A DNA stretch of 64,000 nt from Corylus avellana (GCF_901000735.1 NC_081550.1:14798393-14862392); one strand, 5' to 3'; numbered from the stretch's first letter, positions 34,921 through 46,849 are shown. The notes: generated by a model not told the origin, from the letters alone. Translations and numbers: made by a program.

Positions 34921-35751
34921 TGAAAATTCTAAAACGACTCCAAACGACACTTATTCAAAAGTCTAGGCGATTCACAAATATTAAGCGAAATAAGATCTGA
35001 CCTAACAATTAATAATCAACCAAATACAGATATGTAATGAAAAACAAGAACACAGATATTTGGTTACGAAGAGGAAACCATTTAGAGAACTCTCTAAATG
35101 TAAAACCTTTCCGGGACAGCCAAACCTAGGAAATCAATCCACTATAAGAAGAATAAGGAATACAAGAAGAATTACAAAACCTTTGCAATTTACTCTTCCT
35201 TGTACACGACAAGCGACCCACTTGACTTCTACCGCAGTAGCCATTTCCAGAATATTTGACACAATTCTTCTATAAGATTTCCTTCCACTGGAACTCCGAT
35301 TGGCTTCACGTATTTAATCTTTTCTCAAATAAAACTAGAACAATATCTCTCTCTAAGCTCTCTAATTTTGCTCTCAAAATACGTACCTATCATAGGCACA
35401 ATTGTTTGTTTAAATAGAGAATAAACTAACAAATTAGCAGCTATGTCCGAACATGGATAAGTTGGTGTCCAGACATGGCTAGTGTTACATATGCGTAACC
35501 TAGTGGTGTCCGGACATTCAACTCTTGTGTCCAGACAACCCATATAAAGAGGGCTTGCTGGAAATTGGGTCCGGACCCAGCTTCTAGCGGTCCAAACCTC
35601 CTCTTCAAAATGCGGTTTTTGGAAATCAGGTTCGGACCAGCTTCTAGCGGTCCGGACAGGGCCTTCTAGAATCAACTTTCTGGACATGCTAGGATGCTTC
35701 ATTTTGCAACAAATTACATGTAAACCGAATGTGCCAAAACATAACCTAACA
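34921..35751 (-). repeat. 5' LTR of copia-like copy 1
   Basis: 831 bp, TG...CA on both strands, adjoining the primer site. Same length as the copy 2 LTR (43555-44385). Confidence 0.9.
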
Positions 35752-35756
35752 ATATA

Positions 35757-35927
35757 TACTTTTCAGTCATAATCTAGGATACGGTGTCCTTGTGTATTCA
35801 GGTATTCATATACTAAAATAAATAAATATATTTATTTATTCTTAATTTTTTTTTTTTTTTTTTGTCAAGAGACGTCACTTTCCACGGTGTCTTGGCCATC
35901 AGTTGGAGCAAAGTCCCGAATATTCAA

Positions 35928-35964
<37 letters not shown>

Positions 35965-36821
35965 AATATATGATGCGTGAAGAGCATGGGAAAGAAAGGT
36001 AGTTGGGAAAGGAGCTTGCCATCTTCCCTCATCTAACTTCCATAAACAAAGTGCTAATGGAGTGAACTCCCAATACTACATATAACGAGCCATGTTCGCA
36101 TAAGTAGGATTTGAAATGTCGACGACTTTAAGTGCATGCGTAGATAAGTAAATACTTACGCATCGCTTTCTGACAACGTGCGATATGTTAGCTGACTGAG
36201 CACACGTATGATATGAGCATATCTACTTTTTTATAACTTGGTAATTGCCTTAATAATTGATTGATAAGATGCATCGTATCATATGGTACACCAGTGCGTG
36301 CGGTATAATGGCAATGGGCTTATTATATATCCTTAATAACGTGCGATATGTTAGCTGACTGAGCACACGTATGATATGAGCATATCTACTTTTTTATAAC
36401 TTGGTAATTGCCTTAATAATTGATTGATAAGATGCATCGTATCATATGGTACACCAGTGCGTGCGGTATAATGGCAATGGGCTTATTATATATACTTGAT
36501 TATATGGCCAAATGTGTGTGAATATGTTATATGAGCCTTGGATCCCAATGGTTGTTTCGTGAACGTCACAACCATAATTGACGAGTCACTATAGAACGTA
36601 CATTATTAGTAGCGTGAGCTACCCAAGATTAGACTCGATCGGGCTACTAGTATGTAAACGGCACCAGAATTGAATGTTGAATGTTGAATGTTGATGATAA
36701 CTCACATTTTTTTGGTATCAGATTCAGAGCTGTAAAACACTAGAGACCTAGGCTAGGAAGAAGTTGGCCACATACGTACGTACTCAAATCATGTGACTCT
36801 TCTCTACCCTTATGCATTTCT
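35757..36821 (+). other. Unit B downstream spacer
   Basis: Homologous to 25130-25960 of unit A. It contains a poly-A run near 35932-35959 and the 163-bp duplication below. No gene. Confidence 0.5.
36176..36501. repeat. 163-bp tandem duplication
   Basis: ACGTGCGATATGTTAGCTGA starts at 36176 and again at 36339, and the copies are essentially identical. The corresponding place in unit C (44813 onward) has a single copy, so the duplication is recent and specific to unit B. Confidence 0.9.
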
Positions 36822-37067
36822 TTAAATATTTAATTTGGCCATTAAAGTTTCAGCCATATGGATCGAATGATATATTGAAGTGTGTGGCCATGACTTCTCC
36901 TTTGCCTTGATCAACTCAACTCTGGTCCAAGCAATCCATCCTTCCCAAGATGTCCTCTTATCCCATGGACTCCTCCACTCCAGAATAAGGGTCAACCCTC
37001 TCTCAGCCTCCTCAAATCTCCCTTTCCTCAACACCACATGTGCTTCCCCAACAAAAGGCTCGATCAG
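36822..37067 (-). CDS. TPR-like exon or gene fragment, copy 1
   Basis: On the minus strand an acceptor (CTTCTTCCATCTTCACAG) is followed at 37067 by an open exon of about 81 codons ending in a stop at 36822. It begins LIEPFVGEAHVVLRKGRFEE and continues AERGLTLILEW and WIAWTRVELIKAKEKSWPHT. The first part has the alternating small/hydrophobic pattern of a tetratricopeptide helix pair. I do not recognise the parent gene. No upstream exon was found, so it is probably a captured or duplicated fragment. Copy 2 at 45279 has only conservative differences. The opposite strand is also open by chance. Confidence 0.42.
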   Translation of the reverse strand: MIEPFVGEAHVVLRKGRFEEAERGLTLILEWRSPWDKRTSWEGWIAWTRVELIKAKEKSWPHTSIYHSIHMAETLMAKLNI

Positions 37068-38259
37068 CTGTGAAGATGGAAGAAGATATATGACGATATT
37101 CTCCAAGTGCGTTGTTGGGTTTATAATTAACTACTATGGATATTCCATAGAGGGGTCAAATGAAATTATAAAAAGTCAATAAAACTCTTTTATAATTAAT
37201 TCAATGAAAAAGTTGTAATTGATGGTAACCTAGAACAAGTCATGAGATGATACATATCCTAAGCCCGTTGGAGTTACTTTTTTTTTTTTTCTTAAGTCCC
37301 TCATCAATCTATTATTTCCCTTTTGGGATAGGCCGAATTGCACTATGTCTCTTGTAATATGCGGCTAACACATAGATTGTACCACTTAGCCTCTAAGTTT
37401 TGGACTCTAGGTATTAAGCACATCTATTTATGATGTGAGCACTTGGTCAATATGATGTGAGCCCACAATACTCACAATATTCATGGAGGAAAAGACTTGT
37501 GTTGTACCAAGAGCAACAAAATCAAAGTTTTAGAATTTGCTAACAATAGGGTACTTTTGATTATTTTTGAGAATTGTAATTCATGTTTATCTAGTAATTG
37601 TGTTGTTGATTTCTTCCTGATGTGCATGAGTTGCATTATGGGTTTCGAGTTTCCACCACATAAAACACGTAGGCACAGTTTGTTAAACCCCTTCTTCTCC
37701 TCTCAATACTATTTATTTTCATTTTTCAAAAAAAAAAAAAAAAATCAACATATATAAAAATATTTTCATGACCGAAGTATGCATTTATGCATGAAGAGAT
37801 GTTCATCCCATGGGATCACGTAATAAAGAATTACCATTTTCATGTTCACACTTCCATACACGAAAGCTTGCTATTTTCAGCACGTTGGGCCGGCCACTCG
37901 ATCTACTCACAGGAATGCTTCAAACTTTTCACTAGTTTTGTGATTTGCCTTTGTATTTTCAAGGGCGGCTTTTATTTTTTCTTAAAGTTGTTGAGTTCTT
38001 TTTTTTTCTACTTATCAAAAAGTTAAATCCCAACTGCCCATGAATATCAGAATATTTAAAAAATATTTTTCACTTTAAAATTAATAAAAATATAATATTC
38101 CTTCAAGTCTAACTAAAAGACTCGATCACTTTCACACTTCCATAACTCTTAAAATCAACATCTAATCAAATTCTAATTGTCATTTATCCCAAATCTAATA
38201 TTGTTTTTAAAAAGCGTAAAAGTAAAAGATTGAGAATGAGAATATGTAGCACTACTTCT

Positions 38260-38300
<41 letters not shown>

Positions 38301-38481
38301 GCCATGTTACCTTTTCATAGTCAAATGATAAGATTCTTACACAAGATAAATCATATATAACGTGTAATACCAAGTCATACATATATTGGTAAATATTGGA
38401 GCAAGATGGGGGCCAATTTTGAGGGTGTGTGGTCTGCCTAAGATTTTGGTGAGTCTTGCGAGTTTTCTGCATATATAATGA
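37068..38481 (+). other. Unit B downstream region
   Basis: About 36660-37870 has no counterpart in unit A. From about 37870 (TTGCTATTTTCAGCACGT) it is again homologous to 26035 onward. TA and GA microsatellites are at about 38262-38300. From 38304 it enters the next unit's upstream region, which is cut by the gap at 38482. No additional gene. Confidence 0.5.
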
Positions 38482-38581
38482 NNNNNNNNNNNNNNNNNNN
38501 NNNNNNNNNNNNNNNNNNNNNNNNNNNNNNNNNNNNNNNNNNNNNNNNNNNNNNNNNNNNNNNNNNNNNNNNNNNNNNNNN
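38482..38581. other. Assembly gap (100 N)
   Basis: Left side is carbonic anhydrase upstream sequence; right side is gypsy interior. The pairing with gap 18913-19012 suggests the block between them is misplaced. Confidence 0.99.
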
Positions 38582-39040
38582 GTTTTAATAAGACCGCCTC
38601 AGTAACATGCGCATTAAATGTGCCGTGTGGAGCAGGCCTCGGCTAGTGACACGTGGACATACTTTATGACTAGGCTCAACAAACCGATAAGGTCTCGGAA
38701 GCTGAACCGACGCCGCCTGCAGATGACACGTGTAAGGTACTCAAAAGCCATCATTAATGAAGCGACAGAGTCTCGGAATCTCAACCGACACCTGGAATGT
38801 CGAAAGTCAAATTTTCCCTCCAATATTTGAAATTTGAATTTTAAATTTACCCTCCAAGATTTGAAATTGAAATTTTGAATCTGAAATTTAAATTTTAAAT
38901 TGTGCCGCCTTATTAATCCGGGACGGAGTCGGAAAGACATTGACTGTCTCGGAATTTCTCTTAAGAAAAGCTGGCCTCGGTTCATTCCATCAAGACATGA
39001 AATTTCTTTAGTTCTACAAACTTCAAAATTTGGGGGTAAC
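38582..39040 (+). mobile_element. Gypsy element 1, 3' internal end
   Basis: CTCGG/TCCGA-rich sequence of the same style as element 1, ending AAATTTGGGGGTAAC directly before the LTR, which serves as the polypurine tract. A 145-codon minus-strand frame here is low-complexity and not credited. Confidence 0.75.
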
Positions 39041-39665
39041 TGTTGGGTCATGAACTAGCCTACTATTTATTGAGCAGTCCTTGGGCCTAGCCAGAGGAGC
39101 CCAAGTCCGAGACCTACTCAAGTGATCCGAGACGAGACCTACTCAAGTGATCCGAGACAAGACCTACTCATGTAATCCGAGACCACAAATTCGAGGCAAC
39201 CCCTAGCCGAGACCATAAAGTCCGAGAATAACTCAAGACATGTAAGTCTCAGTAAAGGGAATAACTCCGATATCCTAAACATTATGAAGTTGATCCTCTG
39301 ATCTCAAGTCGCTTAAATCGTGGAAGAACTAACAAACATGATCTTTTATTCAAATGTTTGTTTAGCCGAAATCAAGGGATAAGATTCCTTAATAAGTGGG
39401 AAATCAAATTTTCTCCAATGCCTATAAATACAAGTCATATGATCAAAGCAAAGGTAATCATCACAACTCTCATAATCTGAGCTCTGTAGTTGTTACTAGT
39501 ATCCTTTCCCATTCTGACTTAGGCATCGGAGTGCTCACGCCGGCTCACCCCCGGTCACTTCGATCCTTCTTTCTTCTTTGTTGTGCAGTCAAATTGTTCG
39601 GGTGTTGGTCCAACTCAAGCTCGGCAGGCATGCCACGTCATCGTTTCGAAAACTGTGCATCAACA
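39041..39665 (+). mobile_element. Complete 3' LTR of gypsy element 1
   Basis: 625 bp, TGTTGGGTCATG to GCATCAACA, with TATAAATA at 39423-39430. The following AAAAT (39666-39670) equals the 5 bp before the 5' LTR (13761-13765), and the flanking unit sequence AAATAATAGACATGGAGG then resumes. Confidence 0.9.
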
Positions 39666-39670
39666 AAAAT

Positions 39671-40353
39671 AAATAATAGACATGGAGGTTGAATCTCACT
39701 CTGACCTTTTGGCTGTTCTACGATCATAAATAATGTCTTGCCGCATTGTTGGAGTAAAATTGTTGTGTTCTTCGTTTTAGTCAATTTATTGTCAAAAAGT
39801 AGTTCATGAATTTCACATTACGTGGGTTCCTTTTGATGAAATATATACCAAAAACTTGGCCTAGGGCTTTGAGCATTACAAGCTTTTTGTGTTGGATGAT
39901 GTGAAGAAAAGAAAATCTCAATTCAATTTCCTTTGTTCAACAAGGAGATGCGTCATCATGGACGTTGTCCAAATGGAACCTGCCCCTCGAAGTGTGTAAA
40001 ATGATGTAAAGGGAAAGAACAATAAAGGGCCAGCTCCCAGCTGGGTCGTCTTCGGAACACTTTTTAAACATTGATATATAAAAAGAACATCATGGAAGAC
40101 AACTTGGTCTTCTTCTTCTCTCTCTCTCTCACTATGTAATTCAAACATGTTAGCTGAAATCAAATGGACTTTACGTCAATTGATCGAGCGACAAAGTAAG
40201 TAAAATAACATATTGAAAGACTTGAAAGTCAAACCACATTTTCTATATTCTTACTAAAGAGAGAGAATCAGAGATGGTACTGCTATATAAGAAGCCAAGC
40301 GCTCAACCCTCTACCCCCACAACACTTCAAACTTTCGAAATCCCAAAAACAAA
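39671..40353 (+). promoter_or_regulatory. CA3 promoter and leader
   Basis: Single-copy equivalent of the CA1 promoter, with TATATAA at 40284-40290 and the leader CTCAACCCTCTACCCCCACA. Intact in appearance although the gene is broken. Confidence 0.6.
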
Positions 40354-41073
40354 ATGATGAAGCTGGGAATTACCCATTTCTTGTTATGCAGTTTCTTTCT
40401 TCTTCTTGTTCTCAATTCAACATCTCACGAAGTTGGTAATTAATAAAGGCTAATGCCATGTTTTGCATAAGCTTTCTATTTATGTGTATTAATTTCTTTA
40501 TTCCCAATTTTTTCATCCTTAAAAATTAAAATCTTATTAATGGTGTAGATGATGAGAGAGAATTTGATTATGACGAAAAAAGTGGGAAGGGACCAGCTCA
40601 ATAGGGAGAGCTTCACCCAGAATGGAGCATGTGTAAAAATGGATCAATGCAATCTCCAATTGATTTGTTGGATGAGAGAGTTGAAGTAGTTTCCCATTTA
40701 GGGAGACTTAAGAGGAGTTACAATCCCTCCAATGCAACTATTACCAACAGGGGCCATGACATGATGGTAAGCAAAAGGAGAGGGAGATCGAGCTATAAAT
40801 TAATAAATCTTTCAAAAAAAAAAAAAAAAAAACTAACCTTTCATTTTTGAATGATTTGTGCAGCTGAAATGGGAAGGTGATGCAGGATATATTGAAATAA
40901 ATGGTACCCAATATGAACTGAAACAGTGCCACAGGCACTCCCCTTCTGAGTAGACAATCGATGGCCAGATATTTGATATGGAGGCTCACATGCTTCATGA
41001 GAGCTCAGATGGAAAGATTGCTGTTGTTGGAATCATGTATAAGCTTGGCCGCCCTGATTCTTTCTTATCATCG
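40354..41073 (+). pseudogene. Alpha-carbonic anhydrase pseudogene CA3 (5' half)
   Basis: Exon 1 (40354-40435), exon 2 (40549-40766) and exon 3 (40864-41073) keep normal borders. Exon 2 has TAG at 40602-40604 (W46 of CA1), and exon 3 has TAG at 40951-40953 where CA1 has H130 and CA2 has Gln. Like CA2 it has CHRHS in place of CHWHS. Exons 4-6 would lie in the gap at 41128. It cannot make an active enzyme. Confidence 0.93.
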
Positions 41074-41127
41074 GTACGTATTTTCTTGCATTGGTGTTTT
41101 TCCCAAACCCGATGTACAAGAGAATCA

Positions 41128-41227
41128 NNNNNNNNNNNNNNNNNNNNNNNNNNNNNNNNNNNNNNNNNNNNNNNNNNNNNNNNNNNNNNNNNNNNNNNNN
41201 NNNNNNNNNNNNNNNNNNNNNNNNNNN
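41128..41227. other. Assembly gap (100 N)
   Basis: Left edge matches 28674 and right edge matches 32596 of unit B, so by comparison about 3.9 kb (rest of CA3, 3' LTR, part of the copia interior) is missing unless the unit was rearranged. Confidence 0.97.
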
Positions 41228-44200
41228 TTTTTAGGAGCGAGGTTCAACTAACGCGTTGGTCAAGTAGATAGAAAGGACATTACCTATCTTCCAAAAAACT
41301 GTTTGATCCGAATTCCCAAACACATATCAAAAATACAAACTTAATGGGGGCAAAGAGTGCACAACTTCGAACATGAGAAAAACGGACTCTTACTCCCTCA
41401 ACAGTATTCAGAAGAACAAGGCATATCATAAAACATATGAATCATTAGATGTAAATCGCAGAATTATTGACCCCACTCATATGTACAATATGCATTTCGG
41501 AACAATACATGAGAAACTGACCACCAAACAAGAAAGAGAGAAAAGAAAAAAAAATATCACAAAAATAACACACACAAAAAATGCCTTAGAATACCAAAGA
41601 TAAATGAAATATACATAAATTCCAGGCATGTCATATGCCCACCTAATCTAGGTGAGTCCATTACCACTCCCCCTCAATGGGTGAATGGTATTAATCTTCT
41701 TGACCCAAACTTTCTTCACATCAGGGACAACTGTATGACTCTTATCCAAGACATCTAACCGTGTTACTACGTCTCTCATCATGTTGAATAATTTCTCATA
41801 ACTATTTCTAGAATGGAAATATTCTCTTTTAGGATCATGGCTGTTAAGTTGAAAACACTTAGGACGAATATGTCCAATCTTACCACAGTTATGACACGTA
41901 GGAATAAACCTTTGAGAAGGTTGGTTTCTTAACATATGCACACTTCTCGACTTAGAACTAGACATATAGGAATCAGTTAGAATTCCCTTTCCTTTTCCAC
42001 CTTTGGAAATATGAGGAGAAATTACCTTCTTTTCAGGCAAGCTATCTTCTTTGTTCACTGGTTTCACAAAAATCTTCTTTGAAGAAGAAGCAGCATTAGC
42101 AGACAAAATAGCAGATTTATCAAAACCCAATCCAGTTCTATCAAACGAATGTTTCTGATTATATAGCATTTGACTTAGCTTTTCACTAGAGAATTTTGTT
42201 AAATGATTCTTTGATTCATTCAGTTCATTCTCTAAGGATTTCACTTTGGCAATTAGCATTTGATTTTCAGACATCAAAGTATTATGAGTAACAAGAGAAT
42301 CAGTTAAGGTGACAGAAAGTTGATCATTTTCAAGATTAACCTCTCTGAGTTTCTTCAATTGCTGCTTATTTAGCTTTTTCAGTTTAGTGCATTCCACAAA
42401 GAGATTATTATAAGCATCTTGCAGATCATCTTCTTCTTTTGAATCATTATCTGACACACCTTATTTGTCTTGAGAATTAAACTCACTATTCTCATGCTCA
42501 CTCGCATAACTAACTCCAAATGCTAAGTAATTAACTCCCTATTCAGCATCGTCCTTGTCTGACTCATCACTTTGAGTCACATTAAATGCCTTGCCATTTG
42601 ACTTTCTCAAGTTAGCACAGTCAACACGAATGTGCCCATGTCCTCCACATTTGTGACACTTGATACCTCTAGGTGACTTTCCTTTCTCAACATTCTCAAT
42701 TCTAGATTTCTCAGAAAATTGTGAATTGCTTTTTCTAAAATTTCCTTTCTTGGATCTCAAGAATTTCCTAAACTTCTTAGCAAACATAGCAATTTCTTCC
42801 TTATTTCCAGAATCCTCATCAGATGAACTACAAGAGTCAACCTTAACATTTTTTGCCTTAAGAGTAATATTCTTGGTGTTCTTGTGTTTAGGAAGAATTA
42901 GCTCAAAAGTCTGAAGTGAACCTACAAGTTCTTCTACTCTCATTGTGTCTAGGTCTTTGCTCTGTTGTATGACAGCAATTTGAGGTATAAACCGCTCAGG
43001 TAAAGACCTTAAGATTTTCTTCACAACTTTAGCATCATCCATTTTTTTTCCTAAATTGATAGTAGAGTTTCTAATGACACTAAGTTTTGAGTAGAATTCA
43101 TCAAATGTTTCATCTTCTTGCATTCTAATCTCCTCAAACTGAGAAACCAACATTTGAATTTTTGAAGTTCTAACTACCTTAGTTCCTTCATGTGTGATTT
43201 CTAAAGTTTCTCAAGCTTCCTTAGCTATCTCACATCTAGAAATTCTTGAAAATTTCTCATTTGAAACAGATATGTAAATAGCATTTATAGCTTTTTCACT
43301 AGCAGTAGCACTATTCTTTCCTCCGTTGTCCATTCAGCTATTGCTTTGTCTGGACTAGTCCATCCAGATTCAACAATATGCCAAACGCTAATGGATTTAA
43401 AGTATGCTCTCATACGTATTTTCCAAAGCGTATAATTAGTTCCGTCAAAGACGGGAAGGGAATTAGGAGCAACAGTATGAGACATTTGATATAGAGTCTC
43501 GGACCACACTCAGGAAATAATTCCTTCACAGAGTGAACCCGCTCTGATACCAATTGAAAATTCTAAAACGACTTCAAACGACACTTATTCAAAAGTCTAG
43601 GTGATTCACAAATATTAAGCGGAATAAGATCTGACCTAACAATTAATAATCAACCAAATACAGATATGTAATGAAAAACAAGAACACAGATATTTGGTTA
43701 CGAAAAAGAAACCATTTAGAGAACTCTCTAAATGTAAAGCATCTCCGGGGCAACCAAACCTAGGAAATCAATCCACTATAAGAAGAATAAGGAATACAAG
43801 AAGAATTACAAAACCTTTGCAATTGACTTTTCCTTGTACACGACAAGCGACCCACTTGACTTCTACCGCAGTAGCCCTTTCCAGAACATCTGGCATAATT
43901 CTTCTATAAGATTTCCTTTTATCGGAACTCCGATTGGCTTCACGTATTTAATCTTTTCTCAAATAAAACTAGAACAATATCTCTCTCTAAGCTCTCTGAT
44001 TTTGCTCTCAAAATATGTACCTATCATAGGCACAATCGTTTGTTTAAGCAAAGAATAAACTAACAAATCAGCAGCCTTGTCCGGACATGGATAAGTTGGT
44101 GTCCAGACATGGCTAGTGTTACATATGCGTAACCTAGTGGTATCCGGACATTCAACTCTTGTGTCCGGACAGCCCATATAAAGAGGGCTTGCTGGAAATT

Positions 44201-44390
44201 GGGTCCGGACCCAGCTTCTGGCGGTCCAGACCTCCTTTTCAAAATGCGGTTTCTGGAAATCAAGTCCGGACCCAGCTTTTGGCGATCTGGACAAGGCCTT
44301 CTAGAATCAACTTTCTGGACATACTAGGATGCTTCATTTTCAACAAATTACATGTAAACCGAATGTGTCAAAACATAACCTAACAATATA
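41228..44390 (-). mobile_element. Gag-only copia-like element, copy 2 (left end in gap)
   Basis: Nearly collinear with 32596-35756, including primer site (43536-43552), 831-bp LTR (43555-44385) and the ATATA duplication at 44386-44390. Same insertion site as copy 1, so this is a duplicate or allele of one insertion, not a second transposition. Confidence 0.9.
41648..43485 (-). pseudogene. Copia-type gag, copy 2
   Basis: Same architecture as copy 1, with longer open stretches (269 codons at 41648-42457; 204 codons at 42539-43153). Both knuckles (CHKCGGHGHIRVDC, CHNCGKIGHIRPKC) and the coiled coil are intact. Remaining breaks are a shift near 43310, stops near 43210, and the shared stop after NSQDK near 42461. 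Slightly less decayed than copy 1. Confidence 0.85.
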
Positions 44391-45278
44391 TACTTTTTAG
44401 TTATAATCTAGGATACGGTGTCCTTGTGTATTCAGGTATTCATATACTAAAATAAATAAATATATTTATTATTCTTATTTTATTTTATTTTTTTGTCAAG
44501 AGTCGTCACTTTCCATGGTGTCTTGGCCATCAGCTGGAGCAAAGTCCCGAATATTCCGTTTAAAAAAAAAAAAAAAAAAAAAAAAAACTAATATATAGAT
44601 GCGTGAAGAGCATGGGAAAGAAAGGTAGTTGGGAAAGGAGCTTGCCATCTTCCCCTCATCTAACTTCCATAAACAAAGCGCGCAATAGAGTGAACCCTCT
44701 ACCACTACATATAACGATAGCCATGTTTCGTTATAGTAGGGATTTGAAATGTCAGACGACTTAAGCAAGCATGCGAGATAAGTAAATACTTACGACTGCT
44801 TTCCTTAATAACGTGCGATATGTTAGCTGACTTATGATATGAGCATACCTACTTTTTTATAACTTGGTAATTGCCTTAATAATTAATTGATAAGATGTAT
44901 CGTATCACATGGTACACCAGTGCGTGCAGTATAATGGTCATGGGCTTATTATATATACATGATTCTATGGCCAAATGTATGTGAATATGTTATATGAGTC
45001 TTAGATCCAATGGTTGTTTCGTGAACGTCGCAACCATAATTGACGAGTCACTATAAGACGTACATTATTAGTAGCGTGGGCCACCCAAGATTGGACATGA
45101 TCGGGCTACTAGTATGTGAACGGCACCGGAATTGAATGTTGAATGTTGAATGTTGATGGTAACTCACATTTTTTTGGTATCAGATTCAGAGCTGTAAAAC
45201 ACTAGAGACCTAGGAAGAAGTTGGCCACATACGTACGTAGTCAAATCATGTGACTCTTCTCTACCCTTATGCATTTCT
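44391..45278 (+). other. Unit C downstream spacer
   Basis: Collinear with 35757-36821 of unit B but with a single copy of the 163-bp segment. No gene. Confidence 0.5.
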
Positions 45279-45524
45279 TTAAATATTTAATTTGGCCATT
45301 AAAGTTTCAGCCATATGGATCGAATGATATATTGAAGTGTGTGGCCATGACTTCTCCTTTGCCTTCATCAACTCAACTCTGGTCCAAGCAATCCATCCTT
45401 CCCAAGACGTCCTCTTATCCCACGGACTCCCCCACTCCAGAATAAGGGTCAACCCTCTCTCAGCCTCCTCAAATCTCCCTTTCCTCAACACCACATGTGC
45501 GTCCCCAACAAAAGGCTCGATCAG
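45279..45524 (-). CDS. TPR-like exon or gene fragment, copy 2
   Basis: Same exon as 36822-37067, with acceptor just above 45524 and stop at 45279. Differences are GDAH for GEAH, EWGSP for EWRSP, and VELMK for VELIK. Product unrecognised. Two near-identical copies give no independent evidence of selection. Confidence 0.42.
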   Translation of the reverse strand: MIEPFVGDAHVVLRKGRFEEAERGLTLILEWGSPWDKRTSWEGWIAWTRVELMKAKEKSWPHTSIYHSIHMAETLMAKLNI

Positions 45525-46702
45525 CTGTGAAGATTGAAGAAGATATATGACGATATTCTCCAAGTGCGTTGTTGGGTTTATAATTAACTACTATGGATAT
45601 TCCATAGAGGGGTCAAATGAAATTATAAAAAGTCAATAAAACTCTTTTATAATTAATTCAATGAAAAAGTTGTAATTGATGGTAACCTAGAACAAGTCAT
45701 GAGATGATACATATCCTAAGCCCGTTGGAGTTACTTTTTTTTTTTTTCTTAAGTCCCTCATCAATCTATTATTTCCCTTTTGGGATAGGCCGAATTGCAC
45801 TATGTCTCTTGTAATATGCGGCTAACACATAGATTGTACCACTTAGCCTCTAAGTTTTGGACTCTAGGTATTAAGCACATCTATTTATGATGTGAGCACT
45901 TGGTCAATATGATGTGAGCCCACAATACTCACAATATTCATGGAGGAAAAGACTTGTGTTGTACCAAGAGCAACAAAATCAAAATTTTAGAATTTGCTAA
46001 CAATAGGGTACTTTTGATTATTTTTGAGAATTGTAATTCATGTTTATCTAGTAATTGTGTTGTTGATTTCTTCCTGATGTGCATGAGTTGCATTATGGGT
46101 TTCGAGTTTCCACCACATAAAACACGTAGGCACAGTTTGTTAAACCCCTTCTTCTCCTCTCAATACTATTTACTTTCATCTTTCAAAAAAAAAATCAACA
46201 TATATAAAAATATTTTCATGACCGAAGTATGCATTTGTGCATGAAGAGATGTTCATCCCATGGGATCACGTAATAAAGAATTACCATTTTCATGTTCACA
46301 CTTCCATACACGAAAGCTTGCTATTTTCAGCACGTTGGGCCGGCCACTCGATCTACTCACAGGAATGCTTCAAACTTTTCACTAGTTTTGTGATTTGCCT
46401 TTGTATTTTCAAGGGCGGCTTTTATTTTTTCTTAAAGTTGTTGAGTTCTTTTTTTTTCTACTTATCAAAAAGTTAAATCCCAACTGCCCATGAATATCAG
46501 AATATTTAAAAAATATTTTTCACTTTAAAATTAATAAAAATATAATATTCCTTCAAGTCTAACTAAAAGACTCACTTTCACACTTCCATAACTCTTAAAA
46601 TCAGCATCTAATCAAATTCTAATTGTCATTTATCCCAAATCTAATATTGTTTTTAAAAAGCGTAAAAGTAAAAGATTGAGAATGAGAGTATGTAGCACTA
46701 CT

Positions 46703-46769
<67 letters not shown>

Positions 46770-46849
46770 CCATTGTAATACATATTATATACTTCAATAT
46801 ACAAAAATGTAGCCCAATAACATTTTTTTTTTTTTAAGCAAAAAAAAAA
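45525..46849 (+). other. Unit C downstream region
   Basis: 45560-46680 is almost base-for-base identical to 37105-38230. A long AT then AG microsatellite spans about 46709-46768. No further gene. Confidence 0.5.

Larger units (their letters stand above)
29465..35756 (-). mobile_element. Gag-only Ty1-copia-like LTR retrotransposon, copy 1
   Basis: Two LTRs (29470-31700 and 34921-35751) start TGAAAATTCTAAAACGAC and end ACCTAACA on the plus strand, and are flanked by the 5-bp target duplication ATATA (29465-29469, 35752-35756). The empty site survives in unit A at 25123. The element lies on the minus strand. The primer site TGGTATCAGAGCGGGTT (34902-34918 on plus) is complementary to initiator tRNA-Met, and a purine tract (AAAAGGGGGAGTT) abuts the 3' LTR at 31701-31713. 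The 3.2-kb interior holds gag but no protease, integrase or RT, so it needed a partner element to move. Confidence 0.9.

Noticed and set aside
36880..37182. Plus-strand ORF opposite the TPR-like exon
   Set aside because: Shadow of the minus-strand exon; lacks any domain pattern.
38614..39051. 145-codon minus-strand ORF in the gypsy 3' region
   Set aside because: Built from repeated FKFQI/NFKS-type low-complexity translation of AT-rich repeats; no family resemblance.
41228..44390. Second independent copia insertion
   Set aside because: Same target site and ATATA duplication as copy 1, so it is a duplicated or allelic copy of one insertion.
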